Positions 37,834-47,175 of a DNA stretch of 64,000 nucleotides are shown here, in pieces. Location of the stretch: assembly GCA_033675265.1 (NCBI GenBank), contig JAUJYZ010000424.1, positions 31,001-95,000 of the forward strand. The letters are read 5' to 3'. Source of the DNA: Actinostola sp. cb2023 (taxonomy: Eukaryota; Cnidaria; Anthozoa; Actiniaria; Actinostolidae). A program made the translations under genes and the position numbers. Under the pieces are notes generated by a model. That model did not search any database. It saw only the letters and a program-made list of their open reading frames with translations, and was not told the DNA's origin. Position 1 is the stretch's first letter. Every line of letters begins with the position of its first letter.

Positions 37834-40800
37834 ATGGCCCTGGATGAACATTTTTGGCGAAGCTTGGATCTCCTTCAAAAGGAGATCCCCAATCTTTTTC
37901 GTGCAAATAAGGTGAGATTTAGAATAGTTATCTTCTGTACATTTTGTGTATTGAATCCCTTGCTTAGAACTTGAAGAAATCGTTGGGTGAGCCGGTTGCA
38001 AAACCGCCTTCCACGTGTGCATGTTATGACAAGTTGACGTTCGGCTATGATAAAATATTATTCGATAAAAATGAATCAGAACTTTCCATTAACTTATATA
38101 TTTTTAATGACATTATAGGGATGGTAATTAAAGCTTTTTATAATAATAAGAATTAGAATAATAAATATTAATACTTTAAGAATATTAAAAGCAAGCTGCA
38201 GCACAACAAGAGGTAAGGTTTATAGCTTTTATACAACTCAATTTATGTGTACGTTTGTATTTTGGCAGATAAATGATCTATCTAGTTTTCTAAAACTAGA
38301 TAGAACGGACCTACAAAATTTGGGGATCAAATTCAACAGTGATGTTAGAAGGATCCAAGGTGAATTATATTTATATAAATTTAATATAAATTTACTTTAT
38401 AGGATTGAGCTACAATAGCTCCCAGTTAATTGTGATTTTCAGATCACCAGAGGCAGCCCAACCATTCCTTTTGAGGCTACTAAATATTTCAATAAAATGA
38501 TATTTGCGTCTTTTTTTGATGGATTTCCTCTGGTAGAGCGCGCGCGCGCAATATATAATACGTAGATATGTTTTTTTTCGTTTTTTGGTCTATATCATAA
38601 AAAGAACATTACACGGTGGCTTGAAGATATTAATTTTATTTTCTCGTGTTAAAAACAATAATTAATAGTATTGTGTATACTATGTACATTGCTGCGGGCG
38701 CGTCCCCCAGGACGCACACAGGAAGCCCAACATAATACATGTTTATGCACAGGGAACCCAACCTACGTATTGCGCGCTAGCTCTACCACAGGAAACCCAT
38801 AAAAAGACGCAAATATCATTTTATTGAAATTTTATAATTATTATAATTACAAAATGTATGCATTAATTAATTTCTGGTTTTAGATAAACAAATGGAATTG
38901 AGTGCATGCGCAGTGGGTACTGGTAGTTATAAAGCAAGTGGACCAGGGAAAGGTAATTGACACTATCATGTTACAAATTATGCAGTAACTTGCACGAGGT
39001 AATTTATGTTAATTGTGGTTTAATTTTTCCGACTGGTTTACATTTTTCTGAGGGTTGTTCTAAGGTTAGGTTCAGGGTTTTATGGTGGGTAAGTTTTGTG
39101 TTTCGGTTAGTTGTAAAGGATTAAACAAAAATAATGGACTAAAAAACTTAAACCAATGAAAAATTTCAAACCACAACATACGGTAATATATAATATGTAT
39201 AATGTATATAATATGTAACAACATACCGGTATGTAATATTATTGCAGAATTACATGTATATAAATGCATTTCACAGTCTAGTTTATAATCTATTTTAGGA
39301 TGCCGTACTGATATTGGCGGATTACAAGATGGTAATTAATGTATTTGCAGCATTCCATATCTTTATCAGTTGTATATGTAAATTTTGCATGGAAATCCTG
39401 TAAGTATCCTACAATGTAATAGACTAAAAATGTCATAATGCCATGCGGGATCTGACTAACCTATTGTGGACCCTCATGATACAGATTGGAAAAAAATATC
39501 AGGATGGCGAAAACAAAAAGAAGGAAGGAAAGGAAGAGCTACACTTCCTGATCAGTCAAAAAATAATACTAAGGTATAGACTTTTTTAAGGACTTAATTA
39601 ATATAGATTGGTCACAAAATTATATATTGACATGAGGTTAACATGTATTATATATATCATTTAGGAATTTTCTGTGGCAAGAATGGCGTTTTCACGCCAA
39701 AGGAATATTCAAATCGAAAAGGGGCAAATACCCCTCAAGGTAAATGAATTGGTGATGATAATAATTTTTTGACCCAACCCATTTCAAATATTTTGGGAAT
39801 ACGGTTCTTTGTCTGTTGTATTTTGATTTTGATTGACATGGAAATGAAATGGAAATCAAGTTTATTATTATAAATTTAAGGTCAATAAAACATTGCTTGA
39901 TCGATTTAGTTAAATATTGTTTTAATTGTTGTATCCCACTTGACATTAGATATGTTGCAAACCCACACTCGATGAAGTAAAGCTCAAATGCTGGAATGCA
40001 TTTAATGATGATGACATCAGAGTAAGTCTCCCATCTGAATATGACATCCTCATTACTGACAATTCAAGGAAAAAAAATATATGTCAGCTAGTGGAGGATT
40101 CGCAGCTTGAGAAAGTGTACAGCATTGGTATACTCTTCAAGGTATTTAATTAAGTATATGCACTAGCTGCAATTCATTTTTGAGAGTTAATTGATTAATG
40201 TTTGAGTGGAAAGCAAGCAGTCACACGTCCCAGGCCTAATGAAAGTTCTGCACATCACTTTATATAATTATAACAGGAGAAGTCAAATGGGACCCAAGAA
40301 AAGAAATGGAGGGTCAGGACTATGAAAGGTAAGTAGATAATTACTACAGCTAGCAGCTTCTGTTATTATTGTTCTTCAGTAATATTATATATATATACAG
40401 TGTAGGGTTAGTATTAGGGAAGACTTTATCTTAGGTTTAGGTTTATTAAATAATGTGCAATGCATTACTACCAATGAAATCTTGGATGGTCAAGTAGTTA
40501 AGGTCTTGGGTTCAAATCCCAGTCAGGTACATGTATGATATTTATTTAAAGAAAATGCTAATTAGATATTTATTTATCGCTAATTAGATATATATTAGTT
40601 CTAGATAGTTAGACAGACAGATAGTTAGACAGACAGACAGACAGTTAGGTAGCTGATCATGAGAGGGGAGAAGATAGAGAGAGAGAGAGAGAAGGGAGGT
40701 CAAAATTATTTGGTTCTTTTTGAGGACCCCCTAAAATTCCAAATTAAACCAGTTCAATTGAAATTGAACCAAGGGATAATTTTAAACCAAGGGATCATTT

Positions 40801-41068
40801 TTTTTAAAACTACAACATATATGCTGTATATTTTTCAGAATTGCATGAAGCAGCTGAAATCGATGGGTATTTAACAGAAAATAAATCACCTTTCCACTGG
40901 GACCTAAAAAACTGTCCATTATACCGGGGTGTCCGTTATACCGTGGTGTCCGTTAGGCGGGGTTCCACTGTAATTGTTTTTTCAGATGGCATCCTGATCC
41001 ACAGGAAACCCATAACATGTGGGAAAATGGTTAAAAATATGTCTGAAATTGACGGAAATCAAACTTGA
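37834..41068 (+). CDS. Nine-exon gene of unknown function in the TIR element (SAM-like N-terminus)
   Basis: Exons: 37834-37911, 38269-38359, 38884-38952, 39299-39331, 39485-39573, 39665-39739, 39950-40141, 40277-40328 and 40839-41068. Every junction is GT-AG and all phases match (0,1,1,1,0,0,0,1), giving about 302 aa. The first two exons resemble the C-terminal half of a SAM domain (LFRANK followed by INDLSSFLKLDRTDLQNLGI). Exon 5 is very basic (WRKQKEGRKGRA). Exon 7 is the longest conserved-looking block (KLKCWNAFNDDDIRVSLPSE, then YDILITDNSRKKNICQLVED). The start is chosen as the first ATG after the left arm; an open frame also runs in from the arm itself. The last exon runs into a mariner-like MITE end (GGGGTTCCACTGTA, to 40973), so the C-terminus is uncertain. 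Function is not known to me. Confidence 0.72.
38483..38832. mobile_element. Foldback MITE in intron 2 of the nine-exon gene
   Basis: TTCAATAAAATGATATTTGC and its complement bound the element. Inside come TTTCCTCTGGTAGAGCGCGC on the left and GCTCTACCACAGGAAACCC on the right. CACAGGAAGCCCAA (38717-38730) and CACAGGGAACCCAA lie in the loop. It is the same family as the segments at 4720-4900 and 22005-22200. Confidence 0.75.
40479..40532 (+). repeat. tRNA-like fragment (A-box and B-box without anticodon arm)
   Basis: GGATGGTCAAGTAGTTAAGG resembles an A-box/D-arm and is followed directly by GGGTTCAAATCCCAGTCAG, a good B-box and T-arm. The anticodon arm is missing, so it is not a working tRNA. It is more likely a decayed SINE head or tRNA pseudogene, within the last intron of the nine-exon gene. 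Confidence 0.4.
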
Positions 41069-41123
41069 GAGCTTCAAGTAAATCGAGTGAAAGTTTATGC
41101 ACATAAATATTTTCATAAAGACA

Positions 41124-41206
41124 TTTTTTTTTGAAAAGAGAGAGAGGGGGGGGAGAGGTGGGGGAGGGGGAGAGGCGGGGGAGGGGGAGAGGCGGGGGAG
41201 GGGGGA
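41124..41206. repeat. Purine-rich GGGGGAGAGGCGGGGGAGG tandem
   Basis: About three tandem copies of an 18-19 bp G/A unit between the 3' ends of the two convergent genes. Confidence 0.8.
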
Positions 41207-41240
41207 AATCTATTAAGACTTTAATAAGCTTTTTAAAAGT

Positions 41241-41556
41241 TTATTTACTTATTTTTTTAGTTACATGTAGGACCTCCCTGAAAATCACATTAGGCTGATT
41301 GGAGTATCCTCATTATTATCTAATGTTAATGCACTCACCGCCAAGTGATGTCAAAGTCTTTCTGCAGCCTTTTCAAAATAATAGCTGGACGCTTGTTGAG
41401 ATGCACGAGCTGTTCAACTAGGTGCTTAACTTGTTCACGTTCTGTGTGGTTTTATCGATACAAATTAATTAGTTATAAAGCTTACCGAAAAAGGATAAAC
41501 AAACTGAAATAACTCATCTTACCTTCAGCGCTTTTTATTTGAGGTTTCCTTCCCAT
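41241..41556 (-). CDS. Three-exon gene for a 57-residue basic protein in the TIR element
   Basis: Minus-strand exons are 41556-41523, 41441-41339 and 41277-41241. Donors are GAAG|GTAAGA and GGCG|GTGAGT; acceptors are CACACAG and GATTTTCAG. The phases fit (1, 2) and total exactly 58 codons with the stop. The predicted protein starts MGRKPQIKSAEEREQVKHL and continues VEQLVHLNKRPAIILKRLQ, which is basic and mostly helical-looking; it could bind DNA, but that is a guess. An AATAAA overlaps the stop. The start lies 64 bp inside the right arm boundary, so the arm could act as promoter. Arguments against: the gene is small, and splice prediction by eye is error-prone. Confidence 0.5.
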
Positions 41557-42068
41557 TATCAAGACATCGGACAATCAAACGTACTTGTAAAATGAAAATG
41601 GCCGCTAGTTAGTCACCAGTCACCTTCGTGTCTAGGCGAGGAATGCCTGACATATTTTGAATATTGCATGCCAAAATGTCTTGTGCAAAAGTGTTTCGTG
41701 GCAAAGTGGAAAAAGCAAAAGTGACTGAAGGCAAAGTGAAAAAAGGATAAGTGACTGAAGGCAAAGTGGCTTGAGTAAAAGTACCTTGTGACAAACTGTC
41801 TGAAGTCAAAATGGCTTGAGTCGAATTGCCATAAGCGAAACTCGCTCGAGGCATTTTTAAAGGTGGCCGAGAGCGGCAATAAAATTGTCGTAAATGTCAA
41901 AGGAGAAAAAGCAGATTTCCGAAAAGCGAAATGCAGATAAGGCAAAGTAAAATTAGTCGAGAAGACAAGCCCACTTTGTAATTTGCTCCTAACTGACTTT
42001 GCTTTTTTGAATTTTTCCATTTTTCACTTTGACTTTTTTTATTGCCGCTCTCGGCCACCGTATCGGTG

Positions 42069-42970
42069 AGCCTCGGTATATATTTGGTCTCGATAGCATG
42101 TGACCGGATATTTGGTCTCGATAGCATGTGACCGGATATTGTGCAACTGACGCCCCAAAAAAAAATACGCGTTGGGTTTTATAACTCGTGCGGCCTACGG
42201 CCTGGGCACGAGTAATTAGCCAAAATTGTTATTTTTTCCTTGAAAGGTATATAACAACGGATGATTTTATACAATAAAAATTTTCACTGCATATACACTT
42301 TAAGTCAGTCAGTGTAATGTCATTTTTCTGGGCGGAAAGTTTTTCTTGTTTATTACTCGGCGTGGACTGCCCGTGGCAAACGCCGAGTCTTAAAATGGGC
42401 TTTTTTTCGGGTCAGAAGTGTCCAGTCCATCCCGGTCACAGGAAGCCCAAGAGTGAGTGAAACATATGTCATTCGAAAAAAAAAGTCATTCGAAAAAAAA
42501 ATTTCGATTTTCTGGTCCATTTACAGTGGAGTAAATGACCTGAAAGCAGGTCAGAACACTGATAGATTGCCATTCTATTACATATCAAAAGCTCTTTAAT
42601 TGATTGAACGAATCGAGAAAGCATTTTATTTTCGGCTGAAACCAAGTCTTGGTGATCCCGGATGGTGATCGATTACGGGACTTGTTGCCTTGCCTTAGTT
42701 TGCCTTCGAGTGAACACTCAAAATATATCGAACCCAAAACACACTAAATAGACCTCTTATAATAGACCTCTTATCCTAAATTAAACACCTCACAGCACTC
42801 AAACAACTACTAATCTTTATTTCTTGATCAGTCTAGTAAATTAGGAGTTCGATATTCTTAAAACCCATTCCAGAAGCGAAAATAGAACACGGTTGAGCGT
42901 ACCACAGGAAGCCCAACGCTTACAAAACTAGACGCTCCACATAGCGCTCACTCGATGGGCTGAAACATAT
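42069..42970. other. Flank of the TIR element, no gene seen
   Basis: A 28-bp direct repeat (TATTTGGTCTCGATAGCATG...) lies at about 42080-42138. Next is the hairpin ACTCGTGCGGCCTACGGCC...GGGCACGAGT at 42186-42212. ATACAATAAAAATTTTCACTGCATATACAC near 42270 (in part) is an inverted match to about 30915. CACAGGAAGCCCAA occurs at about 42436 and 42904. Confidence 0.5.
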
Positions 42971-43631
42971 GGTGGCCCGTTAGAACAATTTTTTGTGAGC
43001 GCGCACGTCGAAATTTTTTAGAGTACGCACGAAAACCTCAGGATTTATCTGAGTACGCACACAATCAAGTTCGAGATCTTTTTAGAGTACGCACACCAAC
43101 CAGAACTTTTTAGAGTACGCACCCTAAACAGAACTTTTTAGAGTACGCACCCAACCAGAACTTTTTAGAGTACGCACCCAACCAGAACTTTTTAGAGGAC
43201 GCACTCTAATCAGAACTTTTTAAATTTCAAAGACAGACAAAACTAAAAAATGGATACGTGTGTTTTGGTACGGCATGTCGTCCGTAACGCGATCACTTCG
43301 ACTGCATGATTAACTAGTATCAGTTCACCAAAGAAAATCCTTAGTTTGAGGTGCGTACTCTAATGTTCTTGTTGGCGTGCGTACTCTAAAAAAATACTCT
43401 AAAACATTCTGCATGGTTGACGTGCGTACTCTAAAAAGTTCTAGTTGACTGCGTACTCTAAAACGTTCTGGTTAATGTGCATACTCTAAAAAGTTCTGGT
43501 TGATGTGCGTGCTCTAAAAAGATCTCGACCTTGATTGTGTGCGTACTCAGATAAATCCTGAGGTTTGCGTGCGTACTCTAAAAAATTTCGACGTGCGCGC
43601 TCACAAAAAAAAAATTCTAACCGGGGCCACC
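42971..43631. mobile_element. Foldback element with tandem repeats in its arms
   Basis: Ends are GGTGGCCCGTTAGAACAATT and a near-complement ending in GGGGCCACC. Each arm carries five to seven head-to-tail units of about 28 bp (AACTTTTTAGAGTACGCACC and similar), inverted in the other arm (GGTGCGTACTCTAAAAAGTT and similar). Arms are about 250 bp with a roughly 110-bp spacer. There is no coding capacity. Confidence 0.88.
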
Positions 43632-46307
43632 ATAGAAACAAGTTACCGTAAAATGCTGCCTTGTAAACTGACATAGAAGAACCGTGAGTTACATTATGGT
43701 AAACTGAGTCTTATATGTAGTCTTGTAAACAGACAGTGGTAAATTACAAGTAGACAATGACAAATATAGCAATTATGTCTTTGTTTACAAATCCGTTCTT
43801 TCTTCGATTTACGTAAGACCTAGCTGATAATTCTCACCATGACTTCCATAGTCGTTGTTATGACTGTGTTTTTACCGGAATACGATATCAGGAAGAAGGC
43901 TTCCAGCTTTCTGATAGACGTTTCAGCGTTCGTACTGGTAATCTACTGGGGTCACGACCCCGTTTACAATCACGTCTAGCACTTACATACAACAAGACTA
44001 CCGAGTTACAGAGCTGTATAATAAATAAACTTGGTATACGAATGAGATCTGTATATTCTGTTACGTGGATCTACCGCGAACGTCGTGTGCGTTTGTATGT
44101 GGGAGTGAGCGTATTAGACTTGGCAGCATTCATGGCTTTACAACGGCAAGCTTACACAATATTTCCTCGACAAGACTCAAAGCATGTGCTCGACCGAAGA
44201 CCAATCGAGCGTGCAAGAACATGCGTATACGTAAGCATAATTACATTCGCTCTCATTCGCACTCACATTCAGCTTGTTCGTCGCGTCGTCGGAGTCATTG
44301 AGCCGTCCAGCGGTGTTGCGAACAAACGACAGCTTTGCAACCTTTCCTTACGACGACGACGACGACGAAGAAAAGAGCCCATTTTATAACTCGATCGGGC
44401 TACGCCCATCGAGTAATAACGGCCCAAAACATCGTTTAGACAAAAACAGAGGATGGTAAGCCTGTGGACTAGAGATTGCCCAGCTGATCATCCCACATGC
44501 CGAGTAAACGCTCTATGAGCGTCTAGTTCTGATTACAAAACTTTGACAAATTATGTCAGCAGTAGTCCCAAGGCGGAATTGCATCGAGACAAAGTTGGGT
44601 TGAGCCGAAACGTTCCGTCCAAAGGTCAGTTTTGAACGTGCTGCTTCAATTCTAAGCAAGGTTTTTCAGTGAGACGGCAAACTGCGCTCAAGTAAACGAG
44701 ACTGGAACGCCGTTCCAACAATCACAAATACCAACGAGAACGCGAAAACATGCCGACTCTGGACAACAGAAACCTTGAAAATTCCACTAGCACTCAGTAG
44801 TACATCGGTTTTCGAACGAACCGGCGTGCCTCGTGAAACGTTCAACAACTAGCTAGACAAACACATAGATTCACGACCAAGTATACTCTGTGGTTGACCA
44901 CCGTAAACTATCACAAAACTGAACTGAAAACACTACTGTGTCTATCGAGACGCTGTTAATTAATTGGACGCTTGAATTATTGAGCACCATTGAAGATAGA
45001 CCAGCAGTAGTATGACAGACTCGTCACGAACTCTGATAAAACTTTCCATGAAATCTTTGACTACACGAATCTATCTCAGTGATAGGAAACATGACCCAGG
45101 AAAACTGTACAATACTTTTCTCGGGCGTGGAAGCCGTACCAAACTATTAAGATTTCGAAAAAGTTGACTGAAACAAAAACACAGTAAACTGAGCTTCAGA
45201 AATATATTGTGCACAGTAAACTCACTGAAGACATCAGACAATGTCTATGCATATCAATGAGACGCTGGCAACCCGTGGAGTGCACTAGACATGTCCAATC
45301 ACTTCGATTTTAATAGATAGAAAATAGCGGATGTTATTGATCCAGAACATGGTCAAACCCTTTTGATTTCTTTTGATTTCTTTTGATACTGCTCTGCATT
45401 TAGTTCACATTTTGAAGCTATTTAAAAAATACTACGAATAACTTAGTTGCGACTATTTCACTGGTATAGTCTCTGCACTCTATGTATATAGATTGTCATA
45501 ATGAATGAGGCCATCATGCCTCGCGCACACACTTTCTTTGGGCTACGAAGATTGAAGTGTCGGGAAGTGATTTCGGAAAATCTGTACGATTTGGCATCGT
45601 TTTGAACCATCCCTGACCAAAAAAAACAAGACTGTGTTTTATTTAAAATCAAAATTTAGTTTTAGCAGATGCATGTAAACACAAAATCAAAACATTGGCG
45701 CTAGGCATCATGGGATAGGATACAATGTATTCATATATATATACAATGTATATGAACAATGGATTGACTGTATATACTGATCTAATGAAATACAAGATAT
45801 CTAATGAGATGCAAAGTGCGAAACATCGCTTATTTTTTCTTCTAATATCTGAAACATCAATTTTAGATTAGTATCGCATCCAGCAAGGACAACACAATAA
45901 TTTTCAGCACTATTTTGTGCTTAAACAGTTGTATTTTAGCATGTCTAACATTTTGCATCTCATTAGATATTTGTATATTTGTATAAATGTATACTACAAC
46001 GTTTCTGCAATCGAGTGATGAGATTTTCTCATAACGGCTGATCGTTAATTATCTTGGCAATTAAGTTACGAATTAGTTGACAAATTACTATTGCACGGAA
46101 TTACTTCTCGTTCAATTAACGCTTAAAGTACTACTTCTCGGTATTAACTTTTGAATTTTTAATCAATGTAGCTTTTTAGCTCGATATATTCCGTCACCAA
46201 CTGAAACCTATCGAGTGCCAGAGTCGGCTCAGTCGTGACGCTTCAGTGGCAAATTCCCGACCGGCAACTACAAATTATATTACTGTACAACCCGAAAACA
46301 ATCTCAC
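43632..46307. other. No recognised gene
   Basis: A 46-codon plus-strand frame at about 43841-43981 (MTSIVVVMTVFLPEYDIRKK...) and a 115-codon frame at 44042-44389 ending in poly-Arg from a GAC repeat are open but carry no domain. The hairpin AACTCGATCGGGCTACGCCCATCGAGT occurs at 44391-44414 (given in part). Confidence 0.4.
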
Positions 46308-46531
46308 CTTAAAGTGCTTGCATGACCGTTCATCTCCGATTGTCTTTCAAGAAGTTCTCTTTTCGCATTGATTCTCAACTCTCGCTCCCCTATACTCGTA
46401 CCTTGAATTCTCCCGACGTCGAAAGAATCCAAGGAGCCTTTGTAGAGTAGTATCTTAAAAGACAGAGATGCTATTACGGCGACTAGAACTATGAGAAATA
46501 TTCGAGCTCTCCTCGGTTTCAGCAGTGCCAT
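46308..46531 (-). CDS. Diverged GT17-type first coding exon, copy f
   Basis: It encodes MALLKPRRARIFL, a hydrophobic anchor (IVLVAVIASLSFKILL), the shared YKGSLDSFD and GRIQ motifs and a stem ending in HASTL. It has the same length class, start context and phase-2 AAG|GTGAG donor as copies a-e, but differs at about half its positions while staying open. That pattern suggests selection on the protein. No matching catalytic exon lies between it and 28.3 kb, so the nearest acceptor downstream on the minus strand is that of catalytic exon 2, 20.6 kb away. Alternatively, its own catalytic exon has been lost. Confidence 0.75.
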
Positions 46532-46657
46532 GGTTAAAGAATTAAGTGCTTTGAGTTTCCCAATTAGTGGAATTTGGTGGCTCGCTTGCAGGTGTCATAG
46601 TTTCGACCGCTGTTTGATTTGAATAGAGTACTTGAAATAATTACCACCGAACCGCAA

Positions 46658-46988
46658 TGAGGGTTTATCAGCCGGTAATTTCAAAACTCATCGGACAAAA
46701 AAAATGATTATCATAGTTGGAAAGAGCTGTTGAAATGAGTAAAAATGTGAAGTTTGGAAAAGATCGCTCCACAAATTACGAAGATATAAATTTTCAAAAA
46801 TCGAAATTTTGTATGTTTCCAAAGTTTTTCATATAAAATTTCGATTTTTGAAAATTCATATCTTCGCAATTTGTGGAGCGATCTTTTCGAAACTTCACAT
46901 TTTTACTAATTTTAACGAGCTCTTTCCAGCTATGATAATCATTTTTTGTCCCGCGATGAGTTTTGAAATTACCTGATAAACCCTCATT
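46658..46988. mobile_element. Foldback MITE (AATGAGGGTTTATCAG ends), second copy
   Basis: Ends AATGAGGGTTTATCAG and CTGATAAACCCTCATT, with inner arms GAAAAGATCGCTCCACAAAT and complement. It lies just upstream of first exon f and is a better-preserved family member than 9214-9593. Confidence 0.88.
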
Positions 46989-47175
46989 AATATATGTCAA
47001 TAGCGATATAATGAACTGCGGCTGAAAGAATATTAATACGTACAGTAATCCTACAGCAAATAAAGTAACTTATGCAGTTATTGCAAAAGACCCCCAGGAA
47101 AAAAATTCAGACGGAGGTCTCAACGGGATTCGACTGATTTACATTACTAGACGTGTTGAATTTAGTATAAGTTAG

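Larger units (their letters stand above)
37341..42062. mobile_element. 4,722-bp TIR element carrying two convergent genes
   Basis: The 442-bp arms at 37341-37782 and 41621-42062 are inverted and, by eye and by their identical translations, identical. Termini are TACGGTGGCCGAGAGCGGCA. TCGGTG duplicates flank it at 37335-37340 and 42063-42068. Within each arm the terminal sequence recurs inverted about 200 bp in (GCCGCTCTCGGCCACC at 37525-37545), followed by short direct repeats such as CACTTTGCCTTCAGTCACTT, as in foldback elements. The interior holds a nine-exon plus-strand gene and a three-exon minus-strand gene that converge. No DDE transposase or reverse transcriptase was recognised. A 6-bp duplication is known for Polintons, but their other genes and AG termini are absent. 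Confidence 0.85.

Noticed and set aside
40479..40532. Functional tRNA gene
   Set aside because: The A-box and B-box regions abut, with no anticodon arm.
41609..42020. Protein genes within the element arms (also at 37383-37847)
   Set aside because: The frames are identical because the arms are identical. They consist of short direct repeats, have no domain and overlap each other in two frames.
37341..42062. Polinton/Maverick
   Set aside because: The 6-bp duplication and long TIRs fit, but termini are not AG, the size is a quarter of usual, and no polymerase, integrase, ATPase or capsid gene is visible.
44042..44389. 115-residue Arg-rich protein
   Set aside because: The Arg run is a GAC/CGA repeat, three other frames overlap it, and no domain or splice signal supports it.
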